Source: Mnemiopsis leidyi
Lineage: Eukaryota > Ctenophora > Tentaculata > Lobata > Bolinopsidae
Direction of reading: 5' to 3'
Assembly (NCBI GenBank): GCA_000226015.1
Contig: JH153004.1
Coordinates: forward strand, 68,873-108,330
Length of the DNA: 39,458 nucleotides
The notes beneath the pieces are model-generated. The model ran no database searches, had not been told where the DNA came from, and saw nothing but the letters and a program-made list of their open reading frames with translations. Positions 11,275 through 20,354 of this stretch are shown piece after piece (the first letter of the stretch is position 1; each line of letters opens with the position of its first letter). The position numbers and the translations under genes are program-made.

Positions 11275-11492
11275 CTGGAGTGTGGGGGTAAATGAGAGAT
11301 TCTTTGTGCCTTATCTTGAATTGTTCACAATTTATGTTTTCCTTGAGTAAACTGGAACAATATTAACAAGTTGGTAATAATTGTGTCCATTCGCTGTTCA
11401 AGACTATTCATAGAGAAAAAATAAATGTTAAACAAATTTCTTCTTTTAATAAGACTCTTTTATCTAATATGTTCTATCTAACTCTTCTTTCA

Positions 11493-11754
11493 ACAAGAAT
11501 TGCGACCGCTTTCCTAATTTCCTTGTGTCAGGCGACCGCTGAATTTCCCGTATCATGCCGTCGCTTATTGTTATTACAATTCACGGAATTAGGAATAAAA
11601 ATACGCAACAGGCAACTCGCATTTCGCAAACCACTAACCAGACGTCATTACGGTCAATTTCATTGTTCTGCACGTGTTAGACGCGCGAATTAATGCAGCC
11701 GTTCTATACAAGATTTAAAAACTACACGCTGCACGCGCAAAGTTTGAACACAAT
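11493..11754 (-). repeat. Dispersed repeat, right copy, cut by the assembly gap
   Basis: This is the reverse complement of the repeat at 205-495. Its sharp edge at CAAGAATTGCG falls just where homology between the two duplication copies stops, as expected for an insertion. The other end is lost in the run of N. Confidence 0.75.
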
Positions 11755-11764
11755 NNNNNNNNNN
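11755..11764. other. Assembly gap (10 N)
   Basis: Ten N bases, probably a gap of unknown true length. It sits exactly between the dispersed repeat at the end of duplication copy 1 and the first readable base of copy 2. Confidence 1.
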
Positions 11765-11968
11765 CGTCTATGAAAATGTATTTTTTTCTGTTTGAAACTT
11801 AAAAATGCAGCGGTTTTACTTTAACCCTGTGATATAGTAGAGAGATAAATTATATAGACTACGACTGGACCCAATTGAAGTTCATCAAATTTACATGAAC
11901 AGACCAAATAAATGCGTTAGTCAGTAGATAATTCCAAAAATAATCGACCACCAACAAACGACTTTCGG

Positions 11969-12117
11969 GATACCCCGTTTTACGAGAAAAAGTGATCTTT
12001 AAGGACAGAACCTGCTTAACGATTGGAACGTCTGTGTGACCGCCAGAAAAGTGTCCAATAGTGTGGAGTGTCGGGATGTCTTGATGTATCTCCAGCAGTC
12101 TACTAGAGCTCCATCCA
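11969..12117 (+). pseudogene. Dead copy of the last IFT172 exon (copy C)
   Basis: As for copy B, the acceptor reads TTCGG instead of TTCAG. It keeps the CGATTGGAACGTC and CTCCAGCAGTCTAC blocks that copy B has lost, so B decayed further after the B/C split. The frame is broken. The IFT172 end seen at 8016-8197 is the only copy with a working acceptor. Confidence 0.88.
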
Positions 12118-12545
12118 ATTCTCCCAACTAACAACTCTCTCAGCTAACAACTCTCTCAACTAACAACTCTCTCAACTAACAACTCCCCGAACTAACAACT
12201 CTCCCAACTAACAACTTTCTCAACTAACAACTCTCTCGACTAACAACCCTCCCTAACACTTGTGCCAACTAACAACTCTCCCAACTAACAACTCTCTCAA
12301 CTAACAACTCTCTCGACTAACAACCCTCCCTAACACTTGTGCCAACTAACAACTCTCCAAATACAAAACTCTACCAACTAACAACTCTTCCAACTCACAG
12401 CTCTCTGAACTAACATTTTATTCTCGCCGAGAATAAAATGTCGGGATGGTGCGCGCTGCTGTACAACCAACTAACAACTCTCCCCACTAACAACTTTCAT
12501 AGCTAACAACTCTTCAAACTAACAACTATCCTAACTAGCAGCCAA
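12118..12545 (+). repeat. About 15-bp CAACTAACAACTCTC minisatellite, copy C
   Basis: Counterpart of 9246-9735 with fewer units. It contains the perfect hairpin ACATTTTATTCTC / GAGAATAAAATGT at 12413-12441. Confidence 0.9.
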
Positions 12546-13463
12546 CTTGAGCTCCCTCTCACTCCTCCAACTCCTTCAAATAATCCCTAGTCCTAATTTC
12601 ACACTTCTAAAATAAAAATAAGATGATTTCTTAATTATCCATTCATTAGTGGACGATGATGATTCGATCATCAATGGAAGATGTTTCTTGAATGGAAAAT
12701 TTTATCGATACATGGCTGATAACAGATAACTGAATAAAATTCGGTAAAGCAAGCAGAGTTTTTTACGATTAAGACTCAAATGCTAGAATTCTTTAATTTG
12801 TAAGGGGTTGTTACTTGGATTATAATGAATATAGTATGACTGCTCTGACAATAAAAAGTCACAAATGCAGTCTTTATCAAATTTCATAGTCAATACAATT
12901 GCAATGGTCTTCAACAGATTTTCACAAAAAAGTGTATATTTTCCACTGAATCAAATGAAAAGCAATCATTAAATTTTAAAGAAATCTACTGTCCATGTCT
13001 ATGAATCTATGATATGTGGTTCTTTTTCATGATTCCAGTAATATTTAATAATAAAACTAAAAGTAAGCGTCACTGGACCTATTTGAATTTACATATTTCG
13101 TAAAATTTATATGAACACAGCAGATTGTACGCAAATCCATCGAATTAAATTTGAAATTAGATAACAGTAATTAATACTCAATTATCTCAAGTCCAAGATG
13201 ATGATGATCAACGTCATCAATATCAAATCATCGCAAATTTTAATATTAGTATTACTATTAAGCTATTGGCTTTAGTTACTATTAGTATTAACATTAACAA
13301 ATTATTATACTTCCTCCCGGTTCCTCTTTAAATTTCATTCTAACATCTACAAAAGACTTCTGGAAGTGGAACTGTCTGTTTTTATAATTCAAATCTGTCA
13401 TATTTTAACTGAGTTGCTAGTACTGGTCCGCGAGTAGAGGTCGAGTATCGACCTTCTCCAGAA

Positions 13464-16400
13464 CTACACAGAAGTGAGAAGAAGAGCCAGCTCACATTTC
13501 TGTATTGTATTGCTGTTGTTAGTGTCGCACGCCTTCATCACTTCTTTGTACACTTCCTGAAATTCGTGCTGTTAGTGCCTGAGGTGATCATCATTTTATA
13601 ATGAGTTCAACTGCAAGTGGAACAGGGGCAAAAATTTGTCGCGGTTTTTAAGGCCAAAAATCGCGGTGCCGCGACAAGCCAAAATGCCTAAAATCGCGGC
13701 CTTGTCGCGGTCAAAATCATGAAAATCGCGGCAATGTCGCAGCAAAAATCGTGAATATCGCGGTTATGACGCGGCAAAAATCGTGAAAATTGTTTGTTTC
13801 TAATATGATCCGATCATCATCAAAAACACATTTTTTACTAACAAAGAATCGCAAAGAATCGGCATCCTACCTTTCTTTTGAGATGACGCTCCACCGTGTT
13901 CTTCCGTGTGTGCTCAATAACAACATTACAAGCTCGACCATCTGCGTAAAACTTATCGCGGCCAATTTCTGCAACTCTAACTAAGGCGGAAACCTTTCCC
14001 TGCTTGGCAGCAGGGCTAGGTTTCTTAGAGGGGGGTTGACAGACAACATTAGCATTAGGAGGGCCTTGGCAAAAAAAGGTCCATCAAATTGTCAATGTGC
14101 TTGTGACGATTCAATTATCAAGCAAATGACTGCTCTTGTTTGGAGTGAGATTCGGATTACCAGAGGATATAACGATTGGTCAAGTTTTCTATAACGACTG
14201 GTCAACTTTTGTAACGACTGGTCAACTTTTGTAACGACTGGTCAACTTTTGTAACGACTGGTCAACTTTTGTAACGACTGGTCAACTTTTGTAACGACTG
14301 GTCAACTTTTATAACGACTAGTCAAGTCGTCTTCGGAACGCAGGAATCCCTGGAATTTAACTGCTAAGAGTGAATGAAATCGCGGTCTGACGCGGAAAAT
14401 AGTGAAAATCGCGACTTATCGCGGAAAAATAAGATAATCGCGATCTGTCGCGGCAAATGCCAAATATCGCGATTTGTCGGGGGCAAGGCCAAATATCGCG
14501 ATTCCGCACCCACCGCGACAAACTTTTGCCCCTGAAGTGGAAACGCGAAATTCCACGGACACGATTGACGATAAGTAACGAATAATTTAAAATACGAATA
14601 AACATAAATGATTGATCTCATGGACAATAATGTCCGCGAAGTACGTATATTTGGCACTGAGATGTCAAGGATTGAGTCCCCCAACCTTGAGCACAGGTAC
14701 AGGAATGTGAGCATCACTAGACTCGTGGTACTTGAGGATGTCGTTAAGGAGTGCCATCACCTCCTCCTTGTCTAGGTACCCGGTAGAGTCGGTGTCGTAG
14801 TGGGCAAATATCCGGTCGAAATCCTTCCTGGTCAGGTACTGCCTGCTCTGGAGTGTGGGGGTAAATGAGAGATTATTTTTGCCTTATCTTGAATTGTTCA
14901 CAATTTATGTTTTCCTTCAGTAAACTGGAACAATATTAACAAGTTGGTAATAATTGTGTCCATTCGCTGTTCAATACTATTCAGAGAGAAAAAGTAATTT
15001 TAAACAATTTTCTTCTTTTGATAAGACTCTTTTATCTAAAATGTTTTATCTAACTCTTCCTTCAAAAATACTCGATAAAACAATAAACTTCAGGCTGCAC
15101 CAGATTTGTACCTAGGGTTCGATCTAGGGTTTACAAGTACCTTCCCTACTTTACATCAAAAAGCAACCTACACAAAATGCCTTCATGAAGTTGTCCTCGA
15201 CACTCATCAGATGAGAGAGCTCCTCAAGTTCAAGCCTGCCATCCTTGTTTACGTCGAATTCGCTCATTAGTTCCTCTAGGGCGGTGTTCAAATCTTTGTC
15301 AGATACGTCCTCTCCGACCAACTGCAGAGGAAATTTAGAGATACTGATCTTACACGTGTTCAAATCAGCATCAAAAGCTTCTTTTATCAATTTTCTATGA
15401 ATACTTTAATAAATTCTTTTATCAATTCGATCGGCCTTTGTGTTTTGACTTTTGACTTAAAATCTAGCTCCTTAGCCTGGATCAGTACGAGTATGAAAAT
15501 ATGCGGGTGCCAATGATAGAACAAGAACATCAATATAAATCAAATGACTGAAATTCAAGCACCTGAGCAAAGTCCCGAACAAGAAGCTGTAACTCTTTGA
15601 TTTCTAGGTAGCCAGAGTGATCTGTGTCGTAATTTCTCCACAACTTCAGGAAATCTGACGAAGCGACTTATATTAGCATTGATTAAAAAAATTTGAGAAA
15701 ATTTAATAATAGATTGTTGAGGGGGACAGTTACTATGAGTATGAGAATTAAGTTCTTAAAATCTTTCTACCGTCCTAAAATCGTGCCTGAGGAGTGAGGA
15801 AGATATCCTATGTCTACAATCCTACCTGAGGAAGGTACCCTATGTCCACAATCCTACCTGAGGAAGGTATCCTATGTCTACAATCCTACCTGAGGAAGGT
15901 ATCCTATGTCTACAATCCCACCTGAGGAAGGTATCTTATGTCTACAATCCTACCAGAGGAAGGTATCCTATGTCTACAATACTACCTGAGGAAGGTAACC
16001 TATGTGTACAATCCTACCTGAGGAAGGTATCCTATCTCTAGAATCCTACCTAAGGAAGGTATCCTTTGTCTACAATCCTACCTGAGGAAGGTATCCTATG
16101 TCCTATCCGCACGAGGTAGTTGTTCTCAGCTGGTATTGCTGCGATCAGAACTTCCTTGTTTATCTTTGTAGGTAGTTTGTCTCCCAATGTTTCCTTTATG
16201 TTTCCTATTACTTCGGTGTTGAAGCTAAAAATTAGTGTGATTTATTTTATTTTAAGTCCGAGTTTAGGAAAATCTATCAACAAATCTCTGATATAATTAT
16301 TTCTTATTGTCTAAGAAAAAATTGCATCAGCTTTCCTCGTGTTCCTAGTGAACAATAAAATTGCACAGAATTTTACTTAACTTTATTAACACATACTTCA

Positions 16401-17136
16401 CTTTATTTACACATTTAAATAGTAGTAGTACCACTTTTACAATTAGTTATATGGCACCACAGCTGCATCTATTTCATACCAAATGTATGATGTGATATAA
16501 CAGCATATGTACTAACAACTAAAGATCTTACCATTTGATATCTTGCCGATTGAGCTGCCAAACATACTCCTTCATCACCAGATTTGTCAAGAACTCATCC
16601 AGCAGAACCGTTTCCAGATAATTGCTAGGAGTAGGAATATGGACTTATTATTATTGTCAAGGAATGGAAGCAATGTATGGATCACAACTTAAATCGCAAG
16701 TGCAGAAAATATATGTTTGGAAACTTTTTATGTAATATCAAATCTTACTTGTTGTAAACGTCATTGTTTTCTAGTTCATTTCTGAGTGTGGCCGGTGAGA
16801 TTCTGAACTTTCGTTCCATCACTTTGCGTTTAACTTTTGGAACTCGCTGGGGGTCTGAAATGCAAAAATACAATAATTATTGTGATAATTGCAACTCAAT
16901 ATTTTTGTTTAATTTTACAGGTAATTCTCTGAAATTTATTGTTACCTATGAATGCATCAAAATCTTATAAACTTCGCCGTAATTTATAAAAATTTTTGAC
17001 CACTGATCCACCGACTCCGTCGATCTTTTATCCCGCAAATCTTCTTTCGAACAAAAAATGACAAAACTCGAAATAGTGGATGAAATCGAATTCAGACAAA
17101 AATCAACTTACCATTCAACCAACCAGAAATTTCCAT
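13464..17136 (-). CDS. Secretagogin/calretinin-family EF-hand protein, 8 exons, 287 aa
   Basis: A calcium-binding protein of the calbindin-calretinin-secretagogin type, expected to be a cytosolic calcium sensor or buffer. Exons: complement(13464..13556, 14686..14847, 15172..15321, 15563..15654, 16082..16224, 16532..16624, 16749..16854, 17112..17136); all phases agree. EF loops start at about residues 132 (DTDHSGYLEIKE), 176 (DVNKDGRLELEE), 221 (DTDSTGYLDKEE) and 268 (DTNNSNTIQKCE, with Asn in place of the conserved Gly, so probably weak). The text between them, such as VEDNFM, KDFDRIF and IQKCELALLL, follows secretagogin (remembered QENFLLQF, RDFEKIF, IQKSELAL). The family usually has six EF-hands in about 270-276 residues. 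Here residues 1-122 show no EF loop and I cannot place them. The last two exons are duplicated at 10721-11274. Intron 7 carries an hAT element and intron 4 a minisatellite. Confidence 0.88.
13871..14083 (-). pseudogene. hAT transposase BED-like zinc-finger remnant (CGGBP1-like)
   Basis: An open frame of about 70 codons ends at a donor-like GGTAGG. It reads ...KVSALVRVAEIG, then CNVVIEHTRKNTVERHLK. This resembles the zinc finger of CGGBP1, itself derived from an hAT transposase, with remembered text CNVVLNHVRKSAISDHLK. The first cysteine of the finger is missing (ADGRAC where CTSC-like text is expected), and nothing of the catalytic domain follows. It is best read as the first coding exon of the parental autonomous element kept in a deletion derivative. 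Confidence 0.65.
14173..14325 (+). repeat. 20-bp tandem repeat inside the hAT element
   Basis: About seven copies of GTAACGACTGGTCAACTTTT, the outer ones slightly diverged (ATAACGATTGG, ATAACGACTAG). Internal minisatellites are common in non-autonomous hAT elements. No coding role seen. Confidence 0.92.
15786..16098. repeat. 32-bp minisatellite carrying repeated 5' splice sites of the EF-hand gene
   Basis: About nine to ten imperfect 32-bp units, plus strand containing CCTGAGGAAGGTATCCTATG. On the minus strand each unit holds CCTCAG|GTAGGA, identical to the donor that ends EF-hand exon 4 (after 16082). The array thus begins within the exon end and runs into intron 4. Since 32 is not a multiple of three, use of a neighbouring donor would shift the frame; every third unit would restore it. 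Confidence 0.9.
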
Positions 17137-18560
17137 TTTGCATTTGCTATATTGGTCGCAAGATACAAAATTGAAGCTATTTGAGAAGACGATCAGGCAG
17201 TGATTACTTGATACCATTAGCAAATAGCAATTAGAATTAGATTCATTTCCTGCTGTAACCTCAAATACCGGAGCAGCACAGAAGAATTATAATAACTCGC
17301 AGAGTATTTTTAGGCAATGGCGAAATAATGTTATAATTACTGATTGACGTTCTTGTGCCATAGAAGCATCGGTCGTTGATGGTCAGTGTTACTGGTTATG
17401 TAATTTTTCCACTAAGTAGTAAAACTTAACGGATGTAATTAGATACAAATTAGATTAGATATCCTACCTTTCGGCTGCGATTGTAAGTGCAACTTAATAA
17501 TACTGGTTTTATGAAATGTTAAAGAATAATACTAATAGTAAGCAAAATTATGAGGTCCGTTGCCATGCTAGTGGTTGTGTAGCAGCTACACTGTAGCTGT
17601 AACCACAGTCCACAACTGACAACAGATGTCGGTTTCTTAAACAATTTAGATCCTGGTGACAAAAGTTTCAAGTTAATTTCAACGTTTTAGACGGAAAATT
17701 GGATAAGAATCAAGTTATATCATGAGAAAAAGTATAAATGAGCTTACTTCTCCGCTTATTTTTTATAGGACACCACCCACACCAGGCCCAAAACCAATTA
17801 CACCAGTCGAAACAGTAACACATTAACCTAAACAAATGGAACCTAACAAGTGGGGGCCGTTACAAAACAAGATTAAGGTTAGGGGAGGACTTCCAGGAGG
17901 AATAGTTTCAGTTAAATAACGCGGAAGGTATTATTGTTTAGCTTGATATTGGTAGCCTAGTCGGGATAACGGAAACCGGCGGGTCATTGTTGATGGGACA
18001 GGGCCAGCTAATAATGGGTCTAATTCTGTTCGAATTTGGTCAAAATGGCAATGATTTTCACCTCAAGAAGGAAGTTAATAAGGTCAAATTGCAAGACAGT
18101 GCTAAGTTGCAGTAAGAGTAATACTAATACCTAGCCATGTAATCAGCATTACAGGCTGACTTTATTGATTGTTGGAGCGTTGCTGGTGTTTAATGATAGT
18201 GAAACTGTCTCAACCAGTGTGAGTGGGACCACAAAGTAAGGTGCTTACATCTCAGAAACATCGCTGAGGACAAAAATGGTAACTGAATGATCTATTGATG
18301 ATACACTATTACTATGACTACCTTTAGTCTATGTCAAAATAGGCTTCTAAATGATGATTGTTTCACGTATACCAAGATCAAAAAGCTAAAGTAAAACGAA
18401 CGTGAAAGAAAGAAATGAAAGAAGTAGTCCGTGAATAGAAGATTCAGATTCACATCTATAGGACATAGACTGCTAGGTCACGACACCACGACAGAACTCA
18501 CCGGAGTCGGAATAAGAGTAAGACAAGCTGGAGCCGGAACGTGAGACAGAGTGAGCCGCG
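17137..18560. other. Upstream of the EF-hand gene; no gene recognised
   Basis: This is the presumed promoter and 5' flank of the EF-hand gene. I read no coding exon with flanking splice sites. A short inverted repeat, GTAGCAGCTACACTGTAGCTGT, spans about 17578-17599. Nothing else stands out. Confidence 0.4.
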
Positions 18561-18563
18561 CAG

Positions 18564-18827
18564 GTGGTTGAGGCACTCCTTGACCTTATCATGGACGGAT
18601 CCAATTTTCTGAACCCAACTTTGTACATGGTGGAAACTACGCGTTGCCGTGGTTACGATTCGAAGAGTGAACTACAGGACTGGCAAGTTAACTTAAATTG
18701 GAACGTGGAAACTTTTCGAGGCACTTCCTGGATTAAACCTAAGTGTACGGAGTCCGAGTTTCCTTCACTTCAATGTAAAGTTGCAACGGTCCAAATTTAT
18801 TGCACTGGATCTTATGACCAATTGTGA
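18564..18827 (+). CDS. Possible terminal exon of an unknown gene, or chance open frame
   Basis: An 87-codon open frame follows an acceptor-like CCGCGCAG and ends at TGA; an internal ATG lies at 18591. The text (NFLNPTLYMVETTRCRGYDS, four cysteines, several tryptophans) looks more protein-like than its AT-rich surroundings. I recognise no family and see no partner exon. It could equally be a chance frame. Confidence 0.2.
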   Translation: MVEALLDLIMDGSNFLNPTLYMVETTRCRGYDSKSELQDWQVNLNWNVETFRGTSWIKPKCTESEFPSLQCKVATVQIYCTGSYDQL

Positions 18828-19206
18828 AGCGTAACATATGACTGGAACCAACCAACTCATGTCTTATATTATCATTAATACTATTCTAAGGTAGAGTGTT
18901 TTCTCACAGCAATATGTAGTACAGCACGCTAACCGTTAAAAGTAGGAAATATTCTTGAGAACAAAAGTCTAAATATGCTCTACAGGTTCAGCAATTTAAC
19001 AATCGATTATGAAAAGTAATAAGTTACAGTTATACCAATTATAAATAAACAGCGATATGCTAATGATATATTATTTACCCTGGAGCTAATGAGTTATTAT
19101 ATATTATATCAACCATTTAAACATTGCGTCTAAATAGTGATTTCACAAACCACCCAGATGAGCAACAAACTGTAGCGGTACAAACTACAAATGTTAAATA
19201 AAGTTC
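18828..19206. other. AT-rich spacer, nothing seen
   Basis: Low-complexity AT-rich DNA up to the SINE. No coding or structured feature recognised. Confidence 0.4.
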
Positions 19207-19627
19207 ATGATATATCGTGGCTCATTGGCTAACACCTTGGCCCGGCGATCTGAAGGTCACTGGTTCGAGCCCCGCTAGGGGCAAGTTCTATACATCAGAT
19301 TTCTTGCTTGCAAGATCCGGTCAGTCTACCAAGCTGTGATTGGTACAGGGTCTCTGACCTTGGGAAGTATGCTTGGTGGATCACCGTGACGGGTATCCCA
19401 TACCTGTATAGGTATGTGCTGAAATTGGACTAAGACCTGGACATCCGAGGTTAAAATCCTCAGGCACATGTAATTGTGTGGTTTAGCGTATATCTGTGTA
19501 AAAGCAGATTCGCTCATGGTGTCGGGCACACTATCAGCCTTGGAGGATGTCATCAAAAAACCGCCGATAATTAATCTAGGTGGTGACTATTCCGAGGGTG
19601 GCGTGGTGTATGTCTTTTTTTTTTTTT
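19207..19627 (+). mobile_element. tRNA-derived SINE
   Basis: The head has pol III promoter boxes: box A TGGCTCATTGG (19218-19228) and box B GGTTCGAGCCC (19262-19272), spaced as in a tRNA. The T-arm does not pair well, so it is not a functional tRNA. A tRNA-unrelated body of about 330 bp follows, including TGTGATTGGTACAGGGTCTC and GAGGTTAAAATCCTCAGGCA, then a T-run tail (19614-19627). A diverged relative of the body lies at 24462-24735, which supports a dispersed family. Confidence 0.85.
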
Positions 19628-20354
19628 ATTTATATCGTTAGTGGACACACCATTAGATGTATCAAATGGATCAAGAGTCTTGACTCGCATAGATGGTTAA
19701 CATGAGCCTATAGTTGCATTGCCACTTACAACATTGATAGTTGCATACTTTACACCTTACAACATACTCCAATAAAATGAGTTATAGCAAAATACTCACA
19801 GGGAACCTTCAAAGGTGTGCCGGTAAATATTCTGCCAGCTGATGTAAGGCTAGCTTTATCACAGGGTCGAATTAATCACAGAAAAATCCCGAATAGAATC
19901 AAGAAGGATTTAACAGGCCTATTATAGCTTAGATTATCAATTATAAAATGATTCTCCCTTGAAAAACACGTGGCTAATTTTCCGGTCTGGCGAGCTATGA
20001 CGGACTTTAATCTAATGGCTTACAATCTGGGGGGTACCTTCCTTAAAGAGCACGTGGTTAATGATAATTCCTTGTTAACTGAGCGATATAGTGGAAATTT
20101 GGTTGTCGTGCTAAACACGGATAAATATCCATTATCCATTATGATAAGCATTTAGAGATGTTGACTTAGTGGCTGCAAACCGTGCCAAAAACAATACCTA
20201 CAGTTTGATATACAAGATCAAGCATCATAACATAAGCTCATAAGCAACAAATTTTGTTTGTTAGTTTTGTGTATTTGTTTCACTATTCACAACTAGATTG
20301 AGGGACTGAAACTTCGCATTTCATACCATTCATTTTACCAGTCCCGATTCTATC
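19628..20354. other. Intergenic, presumed promoter side of the protease gene
   Basis: AT-rich. A 61-codon open frame at 19970-20155 has no splice sites or recognisable text. The protease start lies just after. Confidence 0.4.

Larger units (their letters stand above)
8906..11492. repeat. Segmental duplication, copy 1
   Basis: The sequence is collinear with 11765-15064 at high identity: dead IFT172 end, 15-bp satellite, flank, then two EF-hand exons in the minus direction and their intron. Homology begins directly at the assembly gap in copy 2 and ends near TTCAA at 11492 / 15064. Copy 1 lacks the hAT element found in copy 2 and carries the dispersed repeat immediately after its end. Confidence 0.9.
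13623..14534. mobile_element. Non-autonomous hAT element with exact 8-bp target duplication
   Basis: A 912-bp element with terminal inverted repeats starting CAGGGGCAAAA and ending TTTTGCCCCTG, flanked on both sides by AAGTGGAA (13615-13622 and 14535-14542). The paralogous site near 10930 has a single AAGTGGAA without the element, so insertion followed the duplication or separates two haplotypes. CAGGG termini and 8-bp duplications are hAT hallmarks. Many TCGCGG/CCGCGA motifs crowd both ends, as subterminal transposase-binding repeats do in hAT elements. Inside are a zinc-finger remnant and a 20-bp tandem repeat. It lies in intron 7 of the EF-hand gene and encodes no complete transposase. Confidence 0.95.
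11765..15064. repeat. Segmental duplication, copy 2
   Basis: Partner of 8906-11492. After removing the 912-bp hAT element and its 8-bp target duplication it is about 2.38 kb against 2.59 kb for copy 1; most of the difference is satellite length and short deletions (for example near 13270). This copy holds the EF-hand exons nearest to the rest of that gene. Confidence 0.9.

Noticed and set aside
11469-11693. 74-codon plus-strand open frame
   Set aside because: It lies in the dispersed repeat, whose other copy has indels that break it.
13790-13984. 64-codon plus-strand frame within the hAT element
   Set aside because: The opposite strand holds the zinc-finger-like text, so this is its shadow.
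16764-16970. 68-codon plus-strand open frame
   Set aside because: It is antisense to an EF-hand exon that fits in phase and ends in AT-rich intron.
19207-19285. A tRNA gene
   Set aside because: Boxes A and B are good, but the T-arm and acceptor stems do not pair and a SINE body with a T-run follows.
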